Shown piece by piece: positions 1-9,346 of a DNA stretch of 44,291 bases. Origin of the DNA: Gammaproteobacteria bacterium. Lineage in GTDB: Bacteria > Pseudomonadota > Gammaproteobacteria > Steroidobacterales > Foliamicaceae. The stretch covers positions 1 through 44,291 of the forward strand of contig VYBN01000020.1 of NCBI GenBank assembly GCA_009844425.1, given 5' to 3'. Numbering within the stretch: the first letter of the stretch is position 1; each line of letters begins with the position of its first letter. The notes under the pieces are model-generated. The model worked only from the letters and a program-made list of their open reading frames with translations. It was not told where the DNA came from and searched no databases. The position numbers and the translations under genes were made by a program.

Positions 1-1
1 C

Positions 2-490
2 ATCAACACCGGAGGGCCGATGGCATTCGCCAAGGGACTGGACGGGCCTGCCGGAAGCGATCACTACGATCTCGGTGAAGGCGAAGGCGGCTACTACTAC
101 ATCAACAAGCAGCGGCGCGTAGATGGCGGGGCAACGACGCTGACGCCCCTGTCCTTGATTGATTTATACGCCTATTGCGATGGGCCGGGGTGCGGGGAAG
201 CTCCGTGGGTCCTGGCAGCGCCCCTTCCCAACCCCTACGAAACGATTACGATTCCCGCAAACGTCTTTACGGATCAAGATGCGTTCAGCCGTTCTTTGGT
301 CGGGAATTGCAATAGCGGAGCGGCGAATCTGCGCTTCGAGATCATCGCATCGAAAAGGACTCTTACCTCTTGGGTCAATATTGGCGGCACGCCGTACACA
401 TTGAAACTGCCGCCGGCCGGGGCACAAATCATGCTTCCGGCTAAAGACCGCATCAAGTTCACGCCCGCATCCATCAACTGGTGCAGGTGA
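2..490 (+). CDS. Unrecognised protein, C-terminal part (open at window edge)
   Basis: The reading frame is open from the first bases of the window and ends at TGA 488-490, so this is either the C-terminal 162 codons of a longer gene or a complete 156-residue protein starting at ATG 20. A GGAGGG sequence at 11-16 lies just before that ATG and could be a ribosome binding site, although the spacing is short. The protein has a small cysteine-containing patch (CDGPGCGEAPW), a mixed beta-rich stretch, and the ending PASINWCR. No signal peptide, membrane segment or known domain is visible. Base composition here is less GC-rich than in the receptor gene that follows. I do not recognise the family and assign no function. 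Confidence 0.5.
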   Translation: MNTGGPMAFAKGLDGPAGSDHYDLGEGEGGYYYINKQRRVDGGATTLTPLSLIDLYAYCDGPGCGEAPWVLAAPLPNPYETITIPANVFTDQDAFSRSLVGNCNSGAANLRFEIIASKRTLTSWVNIGGTPYTLKLPPAGAQIMLPAKDRIKFTPASINWCR

Positions 491-662
491 TACTCGAGAA
501 CCGAGACTGCGAAAAACTGAAATAAGGCTCCAGAGCGCACCGGAGCTTGAACCCGCGCTGCAACGCTGGCTCGGGAGAGACTGATCCGCTGCTGACGTTC
601 CGGTAGCAAGGGCGGCTTGCTTTGCGTATTATTTGCGCGATGTTCTGACGGAGGCTTATCGA

Positions 663-2852
663 ATGAAATATCGGATGGGAATGCTTGCGGCCGGCTCCGT
701 GCTGCTGGCGTCCGCCGCCTTTGCGCAGCAGGGCGCCGGCGAAATCGAGGAAGTCGTGGTGACTGCGCGCAAGCAGGAGGAGCGGATCCAGGACGTGCCG
801 CTCACGATCAGCGCGTTCACGGCGGCGGAGATCAGCGAACGGGGCCTGTCCGACGTCATGGACATCAGTCAGTTCACGCCCGGATTCTCTTTCGAGAAAC
901 TGAACCGCTACGGCGTGCAGGGTGGAGGCAGCCGGCCGGTGATCCGCGGTCAATCGCAGATCCTCGGCGGCGCCAACGCCTCGATATTCGTTGACGGCGT
1001 TCTGTACAACGATTCGGTACTGTCGTTCCCGTTCGATATCGTCGAGCGGGTGGAAGTGATCAAGGGACCACAGGCCGCGCTGTTCGGCCGCGCGACCTTC
1101 GCCGGCGCCATCAACCTGATCACCAAGACCGGGAGCAACGAGCCCGAAAACAAGTTCTCGCTGCGTGTGGCCGAACATGAAGAGGGCGAGATCAGCTTCC
1201 TGTCTCGCGGACCCCTGGCCGAAGACACCGCCTTCTACATGGCCCACGTGCGCTACTACACCTACGGCGGTTTCTACCGCAACACGCTGGACAACCAGCT
1301 CGTGGGGGATGAGGAATCGATCAACCTGAACCTGTCGCTGGAACTGCATCCCTCCGACAGCTTCACCGCCCGCTTCAACCTGGGCTATGGCAGCGACGAT
1401 GACGGAGCGGCCGCGGTAACCCTGCAGGACCGCACCTACAACAACTGCTTCCTGGACATCGCGCGGCAGTACTACTGCGGCGAAGTGGCCGAACTGGAAA
1501 GCACCGAGCAGAATCTGGACCTGTTCGGCGACGATATCGGCCTCGACAAGACGGCCTGGCGCGCCTCGGCCCAGCTCGAATGGGACCTGGGCGGTTTCAC
1601 CGTGCGTTCCAACACAGGCTATTTCAGCGCCGATTCCACCTATGGTTATGATGTGGACATCACGTCCAACTCGACCGCGCTGGGCGGAACGTTCAATCGG
1701 ATCGCGGTCAGCGACCGCCGCGAGTGGTCCACCGAATTGCTGATCAGCACCGGCCTGGCGTCCGCCACCCGGCTGCTGGGCGGGGTGTATCTGTACCAGA
1801 GCCGCCGCGACTTCCGCGAGGACCGGCTGAACGGCCGCACGGTGGACCAGGGCGAGGCGCGCACCGACAACTGGGCCGTGTTCGGATCGGTCGCACAGGA
1901 CTTTTCCGACACGGTTACGGGCACGCTGGAACTGCGCTATGCGTCGGACAAGATCGGCAACGACAATCCGCCGGCGCGTCCCACGCTGCCTCTGATAGAG
2001 AACACGTTCAAGACCTGGTCGCCACGCGCCACGCTGGACTGGAAATACGCGGACGGCCGGATGATCTACGGCACGGTTGCGGTGGGCAACAAGCCGGGAT
2101 TCATCAATGCGAATCCCCTGCTGGATCCGTCGCTGCGGTTTGCCGAGGAAGAGGAGTCGCTGAACTTTGAGGTGGGCGCCAAGAACACGCTGAACGGCGG
2201 CCGCACGACCCTGAACGTAGCCGTGTACTTCATCGACTGGACCAAGCAGCAGCTCACGACCACCGGCCTGCTCAGCGACAACCGCCCGGTGTCGTACGTG
2301 ACCAATGCCGGCGAAACCGAGGGCAAGGGGCTGGAGCTGGAAGTGGCGCATGTCTTCAACGATCAGTTCACCGCCGGCTTCGGCTACGCGCTGAACGACG
2401 CCACGTTCACGGAGTTTGACGAGTTCTCGGAACAGGCCCGTTTCACCGGCGGCGACCCGTCCGTGGCCGGCAACCAGACGCCCAATGCCTCGAAGCACAT
2501 GGCCAACGCCTTTGCCCGCTACGAATGGCCGGTGGGCGCCAATACCGCCTATATCCGCGCCGACTACGCCTACGCCAGCCGCAAATACGCGCAGATATTC
2601 AATCACGCCCACAGCGGCGATCAGAACCTGATCAACCTGAAGCTGGGGCTGGATGTGGGCCAGTGGCAGCTGGGGCTGTTCGTACGCAACCTGACGGACG
2701 ACCGTACGCCTTCCACCGTGATCCGCTTCGTGGACTTCAAGAACATACTGCCGCGCGGCGACAGCGCCCGCACGTCCGGCTTTGTGCGCGCGTTCCAGTA
2801 TCCGCTGGCGGACCCGCGGCAGATCGGAGCCACCGCCACCTACATCTTCTGA
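663..2852 (+). CDS. TonB-dependent outer membrane receptor
   Basis: Predicted outer membrane beta-barrel that imports a scarce substrate using energy from TonB-ExbBD. It has 729 residues. Start ATG 663 is chosen because GGAGG lies at 651-655 and a clear signal peptide follows (MKYRMGMLAAGSVLLASAAFA). Next comes a TonB-box-like segment (EIEEVVVTARKQEE), then a plug domain (RIQDVPLTISAF, IERVEVIKGPQAALFGR-like region, GAINLITK) and a long C-terminal barrel ending in aromatic residues (ATYIF), as is usual for barrel insertion. The form without a carboxypeptidase-like extension resembles iron-siderophore or organic-substrate receptors of marine proteobacteria. The substrate cannot be read from sequence. 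The gene converges on the ABC-flavoprotein operon, with a 77-bp repeat between them. A TATTAT at 627-632 is a weak candidate -10 box. Confidence 0.93.
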   Translation: MKYRMGMLAAGSVLLASAAFAQQGAGEIEEVVVTARKQEERIQDVPLTISAFTAAEISERGLSDVMDISQFTPGFSFEKLNRYGVQGGGSRPVIRGQSQILGGANASIFVDGVLYNDSVLSFPFDIVERVEVIKGPQAALFGRATFAGAINLITKTGSNEPENKFSLRVAEHEEGEISFLSRGPLAEDTAFYMAHVRYYTYGGFYRNTLDNQLVGDEESINLNLSLELHPSDSFTARFNLGYGSDDDGAAAVTLQDRTYNNCFLDIARQYYCGEVAELESTEQNLDLFGDDIGLDKTAWRASAQLEWDLGGFTVRSNTGYFSADSTYGYDVDITSNSTALGGTFNRIAVSDRREWSTELLISTGLASATRLLGGVYLYQSRRDFREDRLNGRTVDQGEARTDNWAVFGSVAQDFSDTVTGTLELRYASDKIGNDNPPARPTLPLIENTFKTWSPRATLDWKYADGRMIYGTVAVGNKPGFINANPLLDPSLRFAEEEESLNFEVGAKNTLNGGRTTLNVAVYFIDWTKQQLTTTGLLSDNRPVSYVTNAGETEGKGLELEVAHVFNDQFTAGFGYALNDATFTEFDEFSEQARFTGGDPSVAGNQTPNASKHMANAFARYEWPVGANTAYIRADYAYASRKYAQIFNHAHSGDQNLINLKLGLDVGQWQLGLFVRNLTDDRTPSTVIRFVDFKNILPRGDSARTSGFVRAFQYPLADPRQIGATATYIF

Positions 2853-2863
2853 TCCCCGGTAGC

Positions 2864-2940
2864 GAGGGCGCTTCGATGCCGCCCCTATGTGTGCCTTCCT
2901 CTCGTGGGAGTCGCTGCTCGCGCCGGGGCATCGGCGCTCC
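2864..2940 (+). repeat. Dispersed repeat family A, half copy
   Basis: This 77-base stretch matches 12158-12234 in the same orientation with about six mismatches and no gaps (my count). It fills nearly all of the 93-bp gap between the convergent receptor and flavoprotein genes. Only one half of the element is present; the 12-kb copy also carries an inverted second half. With that copy it brackets the ABC, flavoprotein, aminotransferase and M24 module as direct repeats. Confidence 0.85.
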
Positions 2941-2945
2941 CGGGT

Positions 2946-4439
2946 TTAGATGGAGAGGGTCATGCCCAGCCAGCGGCCGACGGAGAGCGCCGGGGTGAGC
3001 AGCATCCCGGGGGCGAAGGTGGAGCCGAGAGTAGCGCCGGAGCCGATGACTTCGCCGGCGGCGTAGAGGCCCGGCACGGGCTCCTGGTTGCCGCGCAAGA
3101 CCTGGTGGGCATCGTTCACGGCTACGCCCGTTGACGACGTGGCCGAACTGCCCAGGTGCGTGATGGCGTAGAAGGGCGGCTGGGCGATGGGCGCGGGCAG
3201 ATGCTTCCGCCCCAGCGGGTCCGCGCCGCTCCCGACCGCACCGTTGTAGTCGCGGACGGTTTGCGCCAGCCCGTCGGCGTCCACTTCGGCCGCCGCCGCC
3301 AGCTCGGCGATGCTGCCGGCGCGGGCGAACATGGGATGGTTCTCGCAGTGCGCGAGAAACTCCTCCCGGCTGAACTGCGGCAGCCCGGGCGGTGCGCTGT
3401 TGAAGATGTTCTCGTCGAAGACGATCACGTAGCGCAGGCGCGGCAGCGCGAGCACGGCGCGGGCCCGCGGGCGCACCAGCGGTTCGTCCTCGCGAATGAA
3501 ACGTTGCCCGGCATCATTGACCCAGATTTCCCAGGGCAGCCTCTGCTGCGGCACGGTCGCGAAACGCGCATAGACCTTGGCGGGGAACTCCGGCCCGGTG
3601 AGGATGGAGCCGGTGCCCGCCCGATGAAGGCGCTGGCCCCGAAGCCAGCCGCCCACGGACACGGCCAGGTCCAGTCCGTCGCCCAGGGAATGCGGCCACG
3701 AACCGGCCGCGTAGGCGGGATAGCCGGTCAGCAGTTCGAACATGTCCGGGTTCATGGCGTAGCCCCCGTTGGTGAGCAGTATGTGGCGCCCACGGAAGGT
3801 CCATTCCTGATCATTGCTCTGCGCCCGGACGCCTTCCACCGTGCCGGAATCGGAGGTGAGCAGCCCGGTCACGCGGGTATTCGTGCGGATGGCGATATTG
3901 CCCTGCGGCATTTCGCGGCCGAGTTCTTCCAGCACGACCTTCAGGATCGCCCTGCCGGCATCCTCGGCCCAGAAATAACGCGGAACGCTGTAGCCTGCGC
4001 GGCCCGGCGCCGCGCCGGTCACCGGATGACCGGGAAGCGGAACCAGGCCCTGGTCGAGCAGCCAGTTCAGCGTATCCGGAGCGAGGTCCACGGTGCGCCG
4101 AACGATCTCCGGGTCCGCCTCGCCGAAGGTGATCTCCATGATGTCCTCGAAGTGCCGGTCCGGCGAATCGACGATGCCCTGGTCGTCCTGCAGCCGGGTG
4201 CCGCCCGCGCTGACCTGTCCCATGGCCATGTTCAGCGTGCCGCCCAGTGTGTCCGCGGCTTCCAGCATCAATACGCTGGCGCCCCGCCGCGAGGCGTGGA
4301 TGGCGGCCGGCAGGCCGGCGGTGCCCGCGCCCACGATGATAAAGTCCCATCGCGATTCCAGCAGCGTTGCGGCCCGAACGGCCGGGATCGCCAGGGTCAG
4401 GCCGGCGCCCGCGCCTTTCAGCAGTTCTCGACGTTTCAC
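2946..4439 (-). CDS. FAD-dependent oxidoreductase, fumarate reductase/ketosteroid dehydrogenase type, Tat-like signal
   Basis: Predicted flavoprotein oxidoreductase of the FAD_binding_2 family (fumarate reductase, 3-ketosteroid dehydrogenase and urocanate reductase relatives), 497 residues. Start GTG 4439 overlaps the stop of the upstream ABC ATPase gene as GTGA, implying translational coupling. The N-terminus KRRELLKGAGAGLTLAIPA looks like a twin-arginine signal, so the enzyme is probably exported folded with its FAD. The dinucleotide fold follows at once: DFIIVGAGTAG (residues 32-42) with an acidic residue at E60. The C-terminus carries the FAD-contacting YAAGEVIGSGATLGSTFAPG region. No heme-binding CXXCH is present, so it is not a flavocytochrome c, and its electron acceptor is unknown. 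As last gene of a peptide-type importer operon it may oxidise or reduce the imported compound or a precursor. The substrate is not predictable. Confidence 0.85.
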   Translation of the reverse strand: MKRRELLKGAGAGLTLAIPAVRAATLLESRWDFIIVGAGTAGLPAAIHASRRGASVLMLEAADTLGGTLNMAMGQVSAGGTRLQDDQGIVDSPDRHFEDIMEITFGEADPEIVRRTVDLAPDTLNWLLDQGLVPLPGHPVTGAAPGRAGYSVPRYFWAEDAGRAILKVVLEELGREMPQGNIAIRTNTRVTGLLTSDSGTVEGVRAQSNDQEWTFRGRHILLTNGGYAMNPDMFELLTGYPAYAAGSWPHSLGDGLDLAVSVGGWLRGQRLHRAGTGSILTGPEFPAKVYARFATVPQQRLPWEIWVNDAGQRFIREDEPLVRPRARAVLALPRLRYVIVFDENIFNSAPPGLPQFSREEFLAHCENHPMFARAGSIAELAAAAEVDADGLAQTVRDYNGAVGSGADPLGRKHLPAPIAQPPFYAITHLGSSATSSTGVAVNDAHQVLRGNQEPVPGLYAAGEVIGSGATLGSTFAPGMLLTPALSVGRWLGMTLSI

Positions 4440-6052
4440 AGCCCCGGAGTGTACATGCGGCGGCCCTGTTGCCGGGGACTTCCCCGGCGCCAGCGCGCCT
4501 GCGCGGCGAGGAGTTCGCGGGTGTATTCGTGCCGGGGCGAGTTCATGACTCTGGACGCGGGCCCCTGTTCGACGATCCTTCCGCGGCGCAGCACGATCAC
4601 GCGGTCGCCGACCTCCGAGGCCAGGGACAGATCGTGCGTGATCAGAAGAAGCGCCAGTTTGCGCTCTTCGCGTATGTCCCTGAGCAGCGCCAGGATCTGC
4701 GCCTGGGTGCGAATATCCAGCGCGGACAGCGCCTCGTCGGCAAGCAGCAGGCGCGGATTCATCGCCAGCGCGCGCGCCAGGGCGATCCGCTGACGCTGCC
4801 CGCCGGAAAACGCCGCCGGGCGCCGGTTCATCCGCCGCGGATCCAGACCGACGCGGCTCAGCAGCGCGGCCACGCGGGCCTTCTGTTCCGGGCGGCTGCA
4901 GAGCCGGTGGGTCCGGATGGGTTCGGCGACGATGCGTTCCACCGGCCATCGGGGATTGAGACTGGAATACGGGTCCTGGAACACCATTTGCAGATGGCGC
5001 GCGCGCACCGCCGCGCTTGGCGGGTCGTCCCCGAGAGCCGGAAAACTCAGTTGATCGGGCGCTGCCCTGATGACGCCGGCGAGCGCGCGGGCGATCGTGG
5101 TCTTGCCCGATCCGGATTCTCCCACCAGGCACACGGTCTCGTTGGCGTGCACGGCGAAATCCACGTTCTCCACCGCCGCCTGCGCGGCGCCCCGGTAGCG
5201 GACCGTAAGACCGCGCACGGCGGCCAGGGCCTCTCGCGATTGTGGACGCCCGCTGCGCATCGGGGCCGTTGTTCGCCTGCCCGGGAGAGCGTCCAGCAGG
5301 GAGCGCGTGTAGTTGTGGCGGGGTTGCGAGAACAGCTCGCGGGCCGGCCCGTGTTCCACTACCCGCCCGCCGTGCATGACGTACAGGCGGTCGCAGAAAC
5401 CCGCGGCCAGCGCCAGGTCGTGGGTGATCATCAGCAGCGTATGACGCCTTGCGCGGCGCTTGAGCAGATCAAGGACCCGTGACTGCACCGCGGCGTCCAG
5501 CGCTGTCGTGGGTTCGTCGGCTATCAGCAGCGGCGGCCGGTTGATGAGCGCCAGCGCGATCATGATGCGCTGCCTCTGGCCACCCGAGAACTGGTGAGGG
5601 AATGCGCGCAGGGCCGACTCCGGCTCCGGAAGTTCGACCGAGCGCAGTGCTTCGATTGCTCTTTTCCGCGCCTGTTTCCGGGACAATCCCGAATGGCGCA
5701 TCGCGCTCTCGATCAGCGCGGAACCGATCCGGCGGACCGGATTGAGGGATGCCGACGGGTCCTGAAACACGAACCCGGCGAGCCGGCCGCGCAACGGCCT
5801 CAATGCCTCCTCGTCGAGTTGCGTCAGTTCCTGGTCCCCGACGAATATCTTCCCGCCGGCGATGCGCCCGGGCGCGGGCGCCAGGCCAAGTATGGACAGC
5901 GTCGCCAGCGTCTTCCCGGCGCCGGATTCGCCCACCAGGCCCACGATTTCTCCCTCAGCCGCGTCCAGCGACACGTCGTGCAGCACCCTGCCGCCACGCG
6001 GAAAATCCACGCACAGTCCGCGTATACGCAACAGGGGAGCGGACGCGTTCAT
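4436..6052 (-). CDS. Oligopeptide-type ABC transporter, fused DppD-DppF ATPases
   Basis: Cytoplasmic ATPase of the importer, 538 residues, with two complete nucleotide-binding domains in one chain. Domain 1 has Walker A GESGAGKT (41-48), signature SGGQ (156-159), Walker B LLIADEP (about 175-181) and H-loop ITHD. Domain 2 has Walker A GESGSGKT (311-318), SGGQ (416-419), Walker B LLLADEA (about 435-441) and ITHD. These correspond to DppD/OppD and DppF/OppF, which are separate proteins in enteric bacteria; fused versions occur in other taxa (as in YejF). Start ATG 6052 overlaps the stop of the upstream permease as ATGA. The cysteine-rich motif usual at the end of OppD/DppD is absent from both halves. 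Confidence 0.93.
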   Translation of the reverse strand: MNASAPLLRIRGLCVDFPRGGRVLHDVSLDAAEGEIVGLVGESGAGKTLATLSILGLAPAPGRIAGGKIFVGDQELTQLDEEALRPLRGRLAGFVFQDPSASLNPVRRIGSALIESAMRHSGLSRKQARKRAIEALRSVELPEPESALRAFPHQFSGGQRQRIMIALALINRPPLLIADEPTTALDAAVQSRVLDLLKRRARRHTLLMITHDLALAAGFCDRLYVMHGGRVVEHGPARELFSQPRHNYTRSLLDALPGRRTTAPMRSGRPQSREALAAVRGLTVRYRGAAQAAVENVDFAVHANETVCLVGESGSGKTTIARALAGVIRAAPDQLSFPALGDDPPSAAVRARHLQMVFQDPYSSLNPRWPVERIVAEPIRTHRLCSRPEQKARVAALLSRVGLDPRRMNRRPAAFSGGQRQRIALARALAMNPRLLLADEALSALDIRTQAQILALLRDIREERKLALLLITHDLSLASEVGDRVIVLRRGRIVEQGPASRVMNSPRHEYTRELLAAQARWRRGSPRQQGRRMYTPGL

Positions 6053-6888
6053 CGCCGGGCGCGGTCCAGTGCGCTCAGGCCGTCTCCCAGCAGGTGAATG
6101 GACACGACCAGCAGGGCGATGGCGGTGGCTGGCGCGGCCATGAGCCAGGGAGCGACGATCAGGAAGTCGCGCGATTCCTGCAGCAGCGCCCCCCAGGTGG
6201 GAACGCCCAGCGGCGCGCCCAGGCCCAGGAAGGACAGTGCGCTCTCCGCGACCAGCATGTCGGCGAAATGAAAGGTGAAGACAACCGCCAGCACCGGACG
6301 CAGTCCCGGCAAAAGGTGCCCCAGGAGAATGCGCGGCGTGTTTACCGCCATGACCCGGGCCGCCGTTACATAGTCCTGGGCCAGCAGGCGCAGGCTCTCG
6401 GCATAGACCACGCGGGCGAACACGGGCCAGCTCAACAGCCCCAGCGTGATGCTGAGCGGCCAGAATCCCCGGCCGGCCACCGCCACGATAATGATCGCCG
6501 CCACCAGCCCCGGAAACGACAGCGTGGCGTCGACGAGCTGGTTGATGATCGTGCGGGGATAGCCTTGGTACTGGGCCGCGCACATGCCCAGCGTGCCGCC
6601 CAGCAGCAGCGCCAGGATGCAGGAAACGGTCGCGACGCCCACCGACCAGGGAAGACCCGAAAGCACCCGCGACCAGAGGTCCCGGCCCAGGTTGTCGGTC
6701 CCCAGCAAATGGCCCGCCGTGCCTGCCGGAGAGAAGCGTTCCGCGAGGTCGCCCAGTTGCGGGTCGTGCGTCTGCAGCAGCCCGCCCAGCGCGAGCAGCA
6801 GTATCCAGCCCAGCAACGCCGCCGCGCCCAGCGCCAGTTGGGGCGACGCCTTGAGCGGCGCCAGCAGCCGTTTCAACACGCCCCTCAT
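6049..6888 (-). CDS. Oligopeptide-type ABC transporter permease (DppC-like)
   Basis: Inner membrane permease of the BPD_transp_1 family, 279 residues, about six membrane segments. The N-terminal amphipathic stretch and first segment are followed by a periplasmic loop with the GTDNLGRDLWSRVLSG motif, which is characteristic of DppC/OppC. The EAA loop that docks the ATPase is QDYVTAARVMAVNTPRILLG. Start ATG 6888 is chosen because it overlaps the TGA of the preceding permease gene as ATGA and gives the expected DppC N-terminus (MRGVLKRLLAPLK). It pairs with the DppB-like subunit to form the translocation channel. Confidence 0.93.
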   Translation of the reverse strand: MRGVLKRLLAPLKASPQLALGAAALLGWILLLALGGLLQTHDPQLGDLAERFSPAGTAGHLLGTDNLGRDLWSRVLSGLPWSVGVATVSCILALLLGGTLGMCAAQYQGYPRTIINQLVDATLSFPGLVAAIIIVAVAGRGFWPLSITLGLLSWPVFARVVYAESLRLLAQDYVTAARVMAVNTPRILLGHLLPGLRPVLAVVFTFHFADMLVAESALSFLGLGAPLGVPTWGALLQESRDFLIVAPWLMAAPATAIALLVVSIHLLGDGLSALDRARR

Positions 6889-7808
6889 TGGGTTGCCGGC
6901 CTGAGCCTTGGATCGATCAGGCGCAACAGGGCGTCCGCCAGGCCGTTGACCGCGAACACCAGCACCGCCACGACAAAGCAGATCGCCTGAAGCACCGGAA
7001 AGTCCAGGTTCTGGGCCGAATACAGCAGCAACAGGCCGATACCCGGCCACAGGAACAGGGTTTCGATCAGCACGACGCCGGACACCAGGAAGGCGAACTG
7101 GGCGCCGATCAGCGCCACGGCCGCCGGCAGGGCGGCCGGCAGCGCCTCCCGCCAGAGGATGAATCGCATCGAGGCGCCGTTGGCGCGGGCGGTTCGTATG
7201 TAGTCCTCCTGCATCGCCTCGGCAACGCCGGCGCTCACCACGCGGCAGAGTTTCGGCGCGAGGAAGAAACCCAGCGAAATACTCGGCAGGATCCAGGCGG
7301 CGGGCTGGGAGTAACCGAGCGAGGGCAGCCAGCCGAGCCGCACGACGAACAGCTGGATCAGGACCAGCGCCATGACGAAGCCGGGGATGCCCTGCGCCAC
7401 GGCAGTCAGCGCGGCGCCCAGTCGGCGCGAAGCGGCCTCGGGACGCTGGCCGATCCAGACGCCGGCCGGGATGGCCGTGACAAGGGTCAACCCCATGCTG
7501 AGCACCGCCATCAGCAGTGTGCCCGGCAGTTGTTCCAGCGCCATTTCCAGGGCCGGCTGGCCGGAGTAGATCGAGACGCCGAAGTCGAGCTGCGCCATGC
7601 GCCCAAGCTGGACCAGGTAGCGTTGCCAGGCCGGGAGGTCGAGGCCGTATTCGGCGCGGATCCGTTCCAGCAGCTCCGGCGTCGGGTCCTCGCCGGCCAG
7701 CATCAGGGCGGGATCGCCGGCCAGGCCAAGCGCTACAAACAGCAGCGCGTTTACGCCCAGCAACAGGATCAGCAGCCGCGCGGCGCGCTGGGCCAGGCCG
7801 GCTAACAT
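6885..7808 (-). CDS. Oligopeptide-type ABC transporter permease (DppB-like)
   Basis: Inner membrane permease, 307 residues. It has an N-terminal membrane anchor (LLILLLGVNALLFVALG), the DppB-type N-terminal domain with GEDPTPELLERIRAEYGLD, and a C-terminal channel domain of about five segments. The EAA loop reads EDYIRTARANGASMRFILWR. Start ATG 7808 overlaps the stop of the binding-protein gene by one base (TGATG). Size and domain order are normal for DppB/OppB. It works with the DppC-like permease, the fused ATPase and the periplasmic binding protein encoded in the same operon. Confidence 0.93.
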   Translation of the reverse strand: MLAGLAQRAARLLILLLGVNALLFVALGLAGDPALMLAGEDPTPELLERIRAEYGLDLPAWQRYLVQLGRMAQLDFGVSIYSGQPALEMALEQLPGTLLMAVLSMGLTLVTAIPAGVWIGQRPEAASRRLGAALTAVAQGIPGFVMALVLIQLFVVRLGWLPSLGYSQPAAWILPSISLGFFLAPKLCRVVSAGVAEAMQEDYIRTARANGASMRFILWREALPAALPAAVALIGAQFAFLVSGVVLIETLFLWPGIGLLLLYSAQNLDFPVLQAICFVVAVLVFAVNGLADALLRLIDPRLRPATQ

Positions 7809-9346
7809 CAGTCGGCCCGCTCTACCCGGTAGAGTTCCGGCGCGCGGGTGCGCACGCGGAAGCCGCTCAAGCCCGGCGCGACCACCCACATATGGCCGTA
7901 TTCCAGCAGCAGCAGGCTGGCGGCGCGCTCGCGAAACTCGACAGCCAGTTCCTGCAGCAGGGCCTCCCTTCGCCCGGTGTCCATTTCGCGGCCCGCGGCA
8001 ACGAGTCCCGCCCGGAGCGTTTCGTCGCAGAAGAACGGGCGGGTCTTCAGGCAGGAGTATTGCTCCATGGGACGAAGCGCATCGTTATGCGGCGCGGTGT
8101 TCCAGGCCATCGTAAACAGTTCGGTGCGCCATGCGCCCTGGAAGAACTGGCGGATCCAGTCGGAGAACAGCACCCTCCGGAACGCCATGTCAACGCCCAC
8201 CGCCGCCAGGTCCTGCTGCAGCTTGGCGAAGATTTCCAGATCGTTGGGATAGGTGCCGGTCACGACCTGCACCGTCGTCGAGAAACCCTGCGGGTAGCCT
8301 GCCTCCGCGAGCAGCGCCCGGGCCTTCACCGGATCGTGGGGATAGGGATTGATCCGCGGGTTGTGGCCGAACACGTTGGGCGCCGATCCCTGGCTGGCCG
8401 GCGGCGCAAAGCCCTGAAGGATGTCTTCCGAGAGGGCCTTTCGGTCAATGGCGTAATTGAGCGCCTGGCGCACGCGCACGTCGGCGATCGGCGCGTCGGG
8501 GTGCCCGGTCACGTCGAAGGCGAAGGCCAGAATCTGACGCAGGATATCGGCGTGGACGGTAAACCCGCGGTCGCGAAAAATGTCCAGTTGCTCCGGGCGC
8601 AGGGACATGATGACGTCCAGCTGGCCGGACAGGGCCGCCTGCAAACGGGAAGCGTGGTCGCGCAGCGGATACATCTCCACCCGTGAAATTCCGGGCGGCC
8701 GCCAGGCATACGGGTTGGCCGTGAGCACTACCGCGCCGTCGCGGTTCTGCCAGTCCGTGAGCAGGTAGGAACCCGTGCCCACCGGGGTGCGCGAAAATCC
8801 GTGCCGGCCCATTTCGCGCCAGGCCTGCGGCTCGACCATCATCGCGGAGGTCAGCCGGTTGGGCAGGACCGGGTCCGGTTCCCAGGTGGTGAAGATCAGC
8901 GTGCGCGCGTCGGGCGCCTCGACCTCGCTGACCCGTCTCATTTCCCAGCCCACGACCGTCGCCCGGCCCTCGTCGCTGATCAGCCAGTCGAAAACCTCCT
9001 TGGCCGAGTAGGCGTTGAATGGCCGGCCGTTGGCGTAGCGCACGCCCTCGCGCAGCACGAAACGCCAGGTGTTGGCGCCCAGGTTCTCGAAACTCTCGGC
9101 CAGCAGCGGAACGATGCGTCCTTCGTCGTCGCTTTCGGTGAGCGGGTCGAAGATCTGGCGCCATACCCAGTCCCCGGGGACGCCCAGGGTCCGGAACGGA
9201 TCGCCGTAGCTGGCCGGCATGAGCGTGATTGCGACGCGCAACGGCGTCTCGTCAGCGCCTGCCCGCGGAGCGCTGCCGGCTCCCGCCAGTGCAAGAATCA
9301 CGCATGAACAGAGCGCGGTTCGGGCCAGTGTCCTGTCTCGCCGCAT
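7808..9346 (-). CDS. Periplasmic substrate-binding protein, peptide/opine family 5
   Basis: Solute-binding protein of the SBP_bac_5 (DppA/OppA) family, 512 residues, first gene of the five-gene importer-flavoprotein operon. The N-terminus has a signal peptide with a charged start (MRRDRTLART), a hydrophobic core and a probable cleavage near PRAGA-DETPL at about residue 31. Family features include FRTLGVPGDWVWRQIFDPLT, WRFVLREGVRYANGRPF, VGTGSYLLTDW and VRQALNYAIDRKAL. Ligands in this family range from di- and oligopeptides to nickel, heme and opines, so peptide is only the default guess. The signal peptide contains cysteines but no convincing lipobox, so a soluble periplasmic form is more likely than a lipoprotein. 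Confidence 0.92.
   Translation of the reverse strand: MRRDRTLARTALCSCVILALAGAGSAPRAGADETPLRVAITLMPASYGDPFRTLGVPGDWVWRQIFDPLTESDDEGRIVPLLAESFENLGANTWRFVLREGVRYANGRPFNAYSAKEVFDWLISDEGRATVVGWEMRRVSEVEAPDARTLIFTTWEPDPVLPNRLTSAMMVEPQAWREMGRHGFSRTPVGTGSYLLTDWQNRDGAVVLTANPYAWRPPGISRVEMYPLRDHASRLQAALSGQLDVIMSLRPEQLDIFRDRGFTVHADILRQILAFAFDVTGHPDAPIADVRVRQALNYAIDRKALSEDILQGFAPPASQGSAPNVFGHNPRINPYPHDPVKARALLAEAGYPQGFSTTVQVVTGTYPNDLEIFAKLQQDLAAVGVDMAFRRVLFSDWIRQFFQGAWRTELFTMAWNTAPHNDALRPMEQYSCLKTRPFFCDETLRAGLVAAGREMDTGRREALLQELAVEFRERAASLLLLEYGHMWVVAPGLSGFRVRTRAPELYRVERAD

Noticed and set aside
474..2612. 712-codon open frame on the minus strand opposite the first TonB receptor
   Set aside because: It mirrors a well-supported receptor gene, has no recognisable domain, and long antisense frames are expected at this GC content.
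3156..4793. 545-codon plus-strand open frame opposite the flavoprotein
   Set aside because: It lies antisense to a gene with clear FAD motifs and continues into the ATPase gene without any domain of its own.
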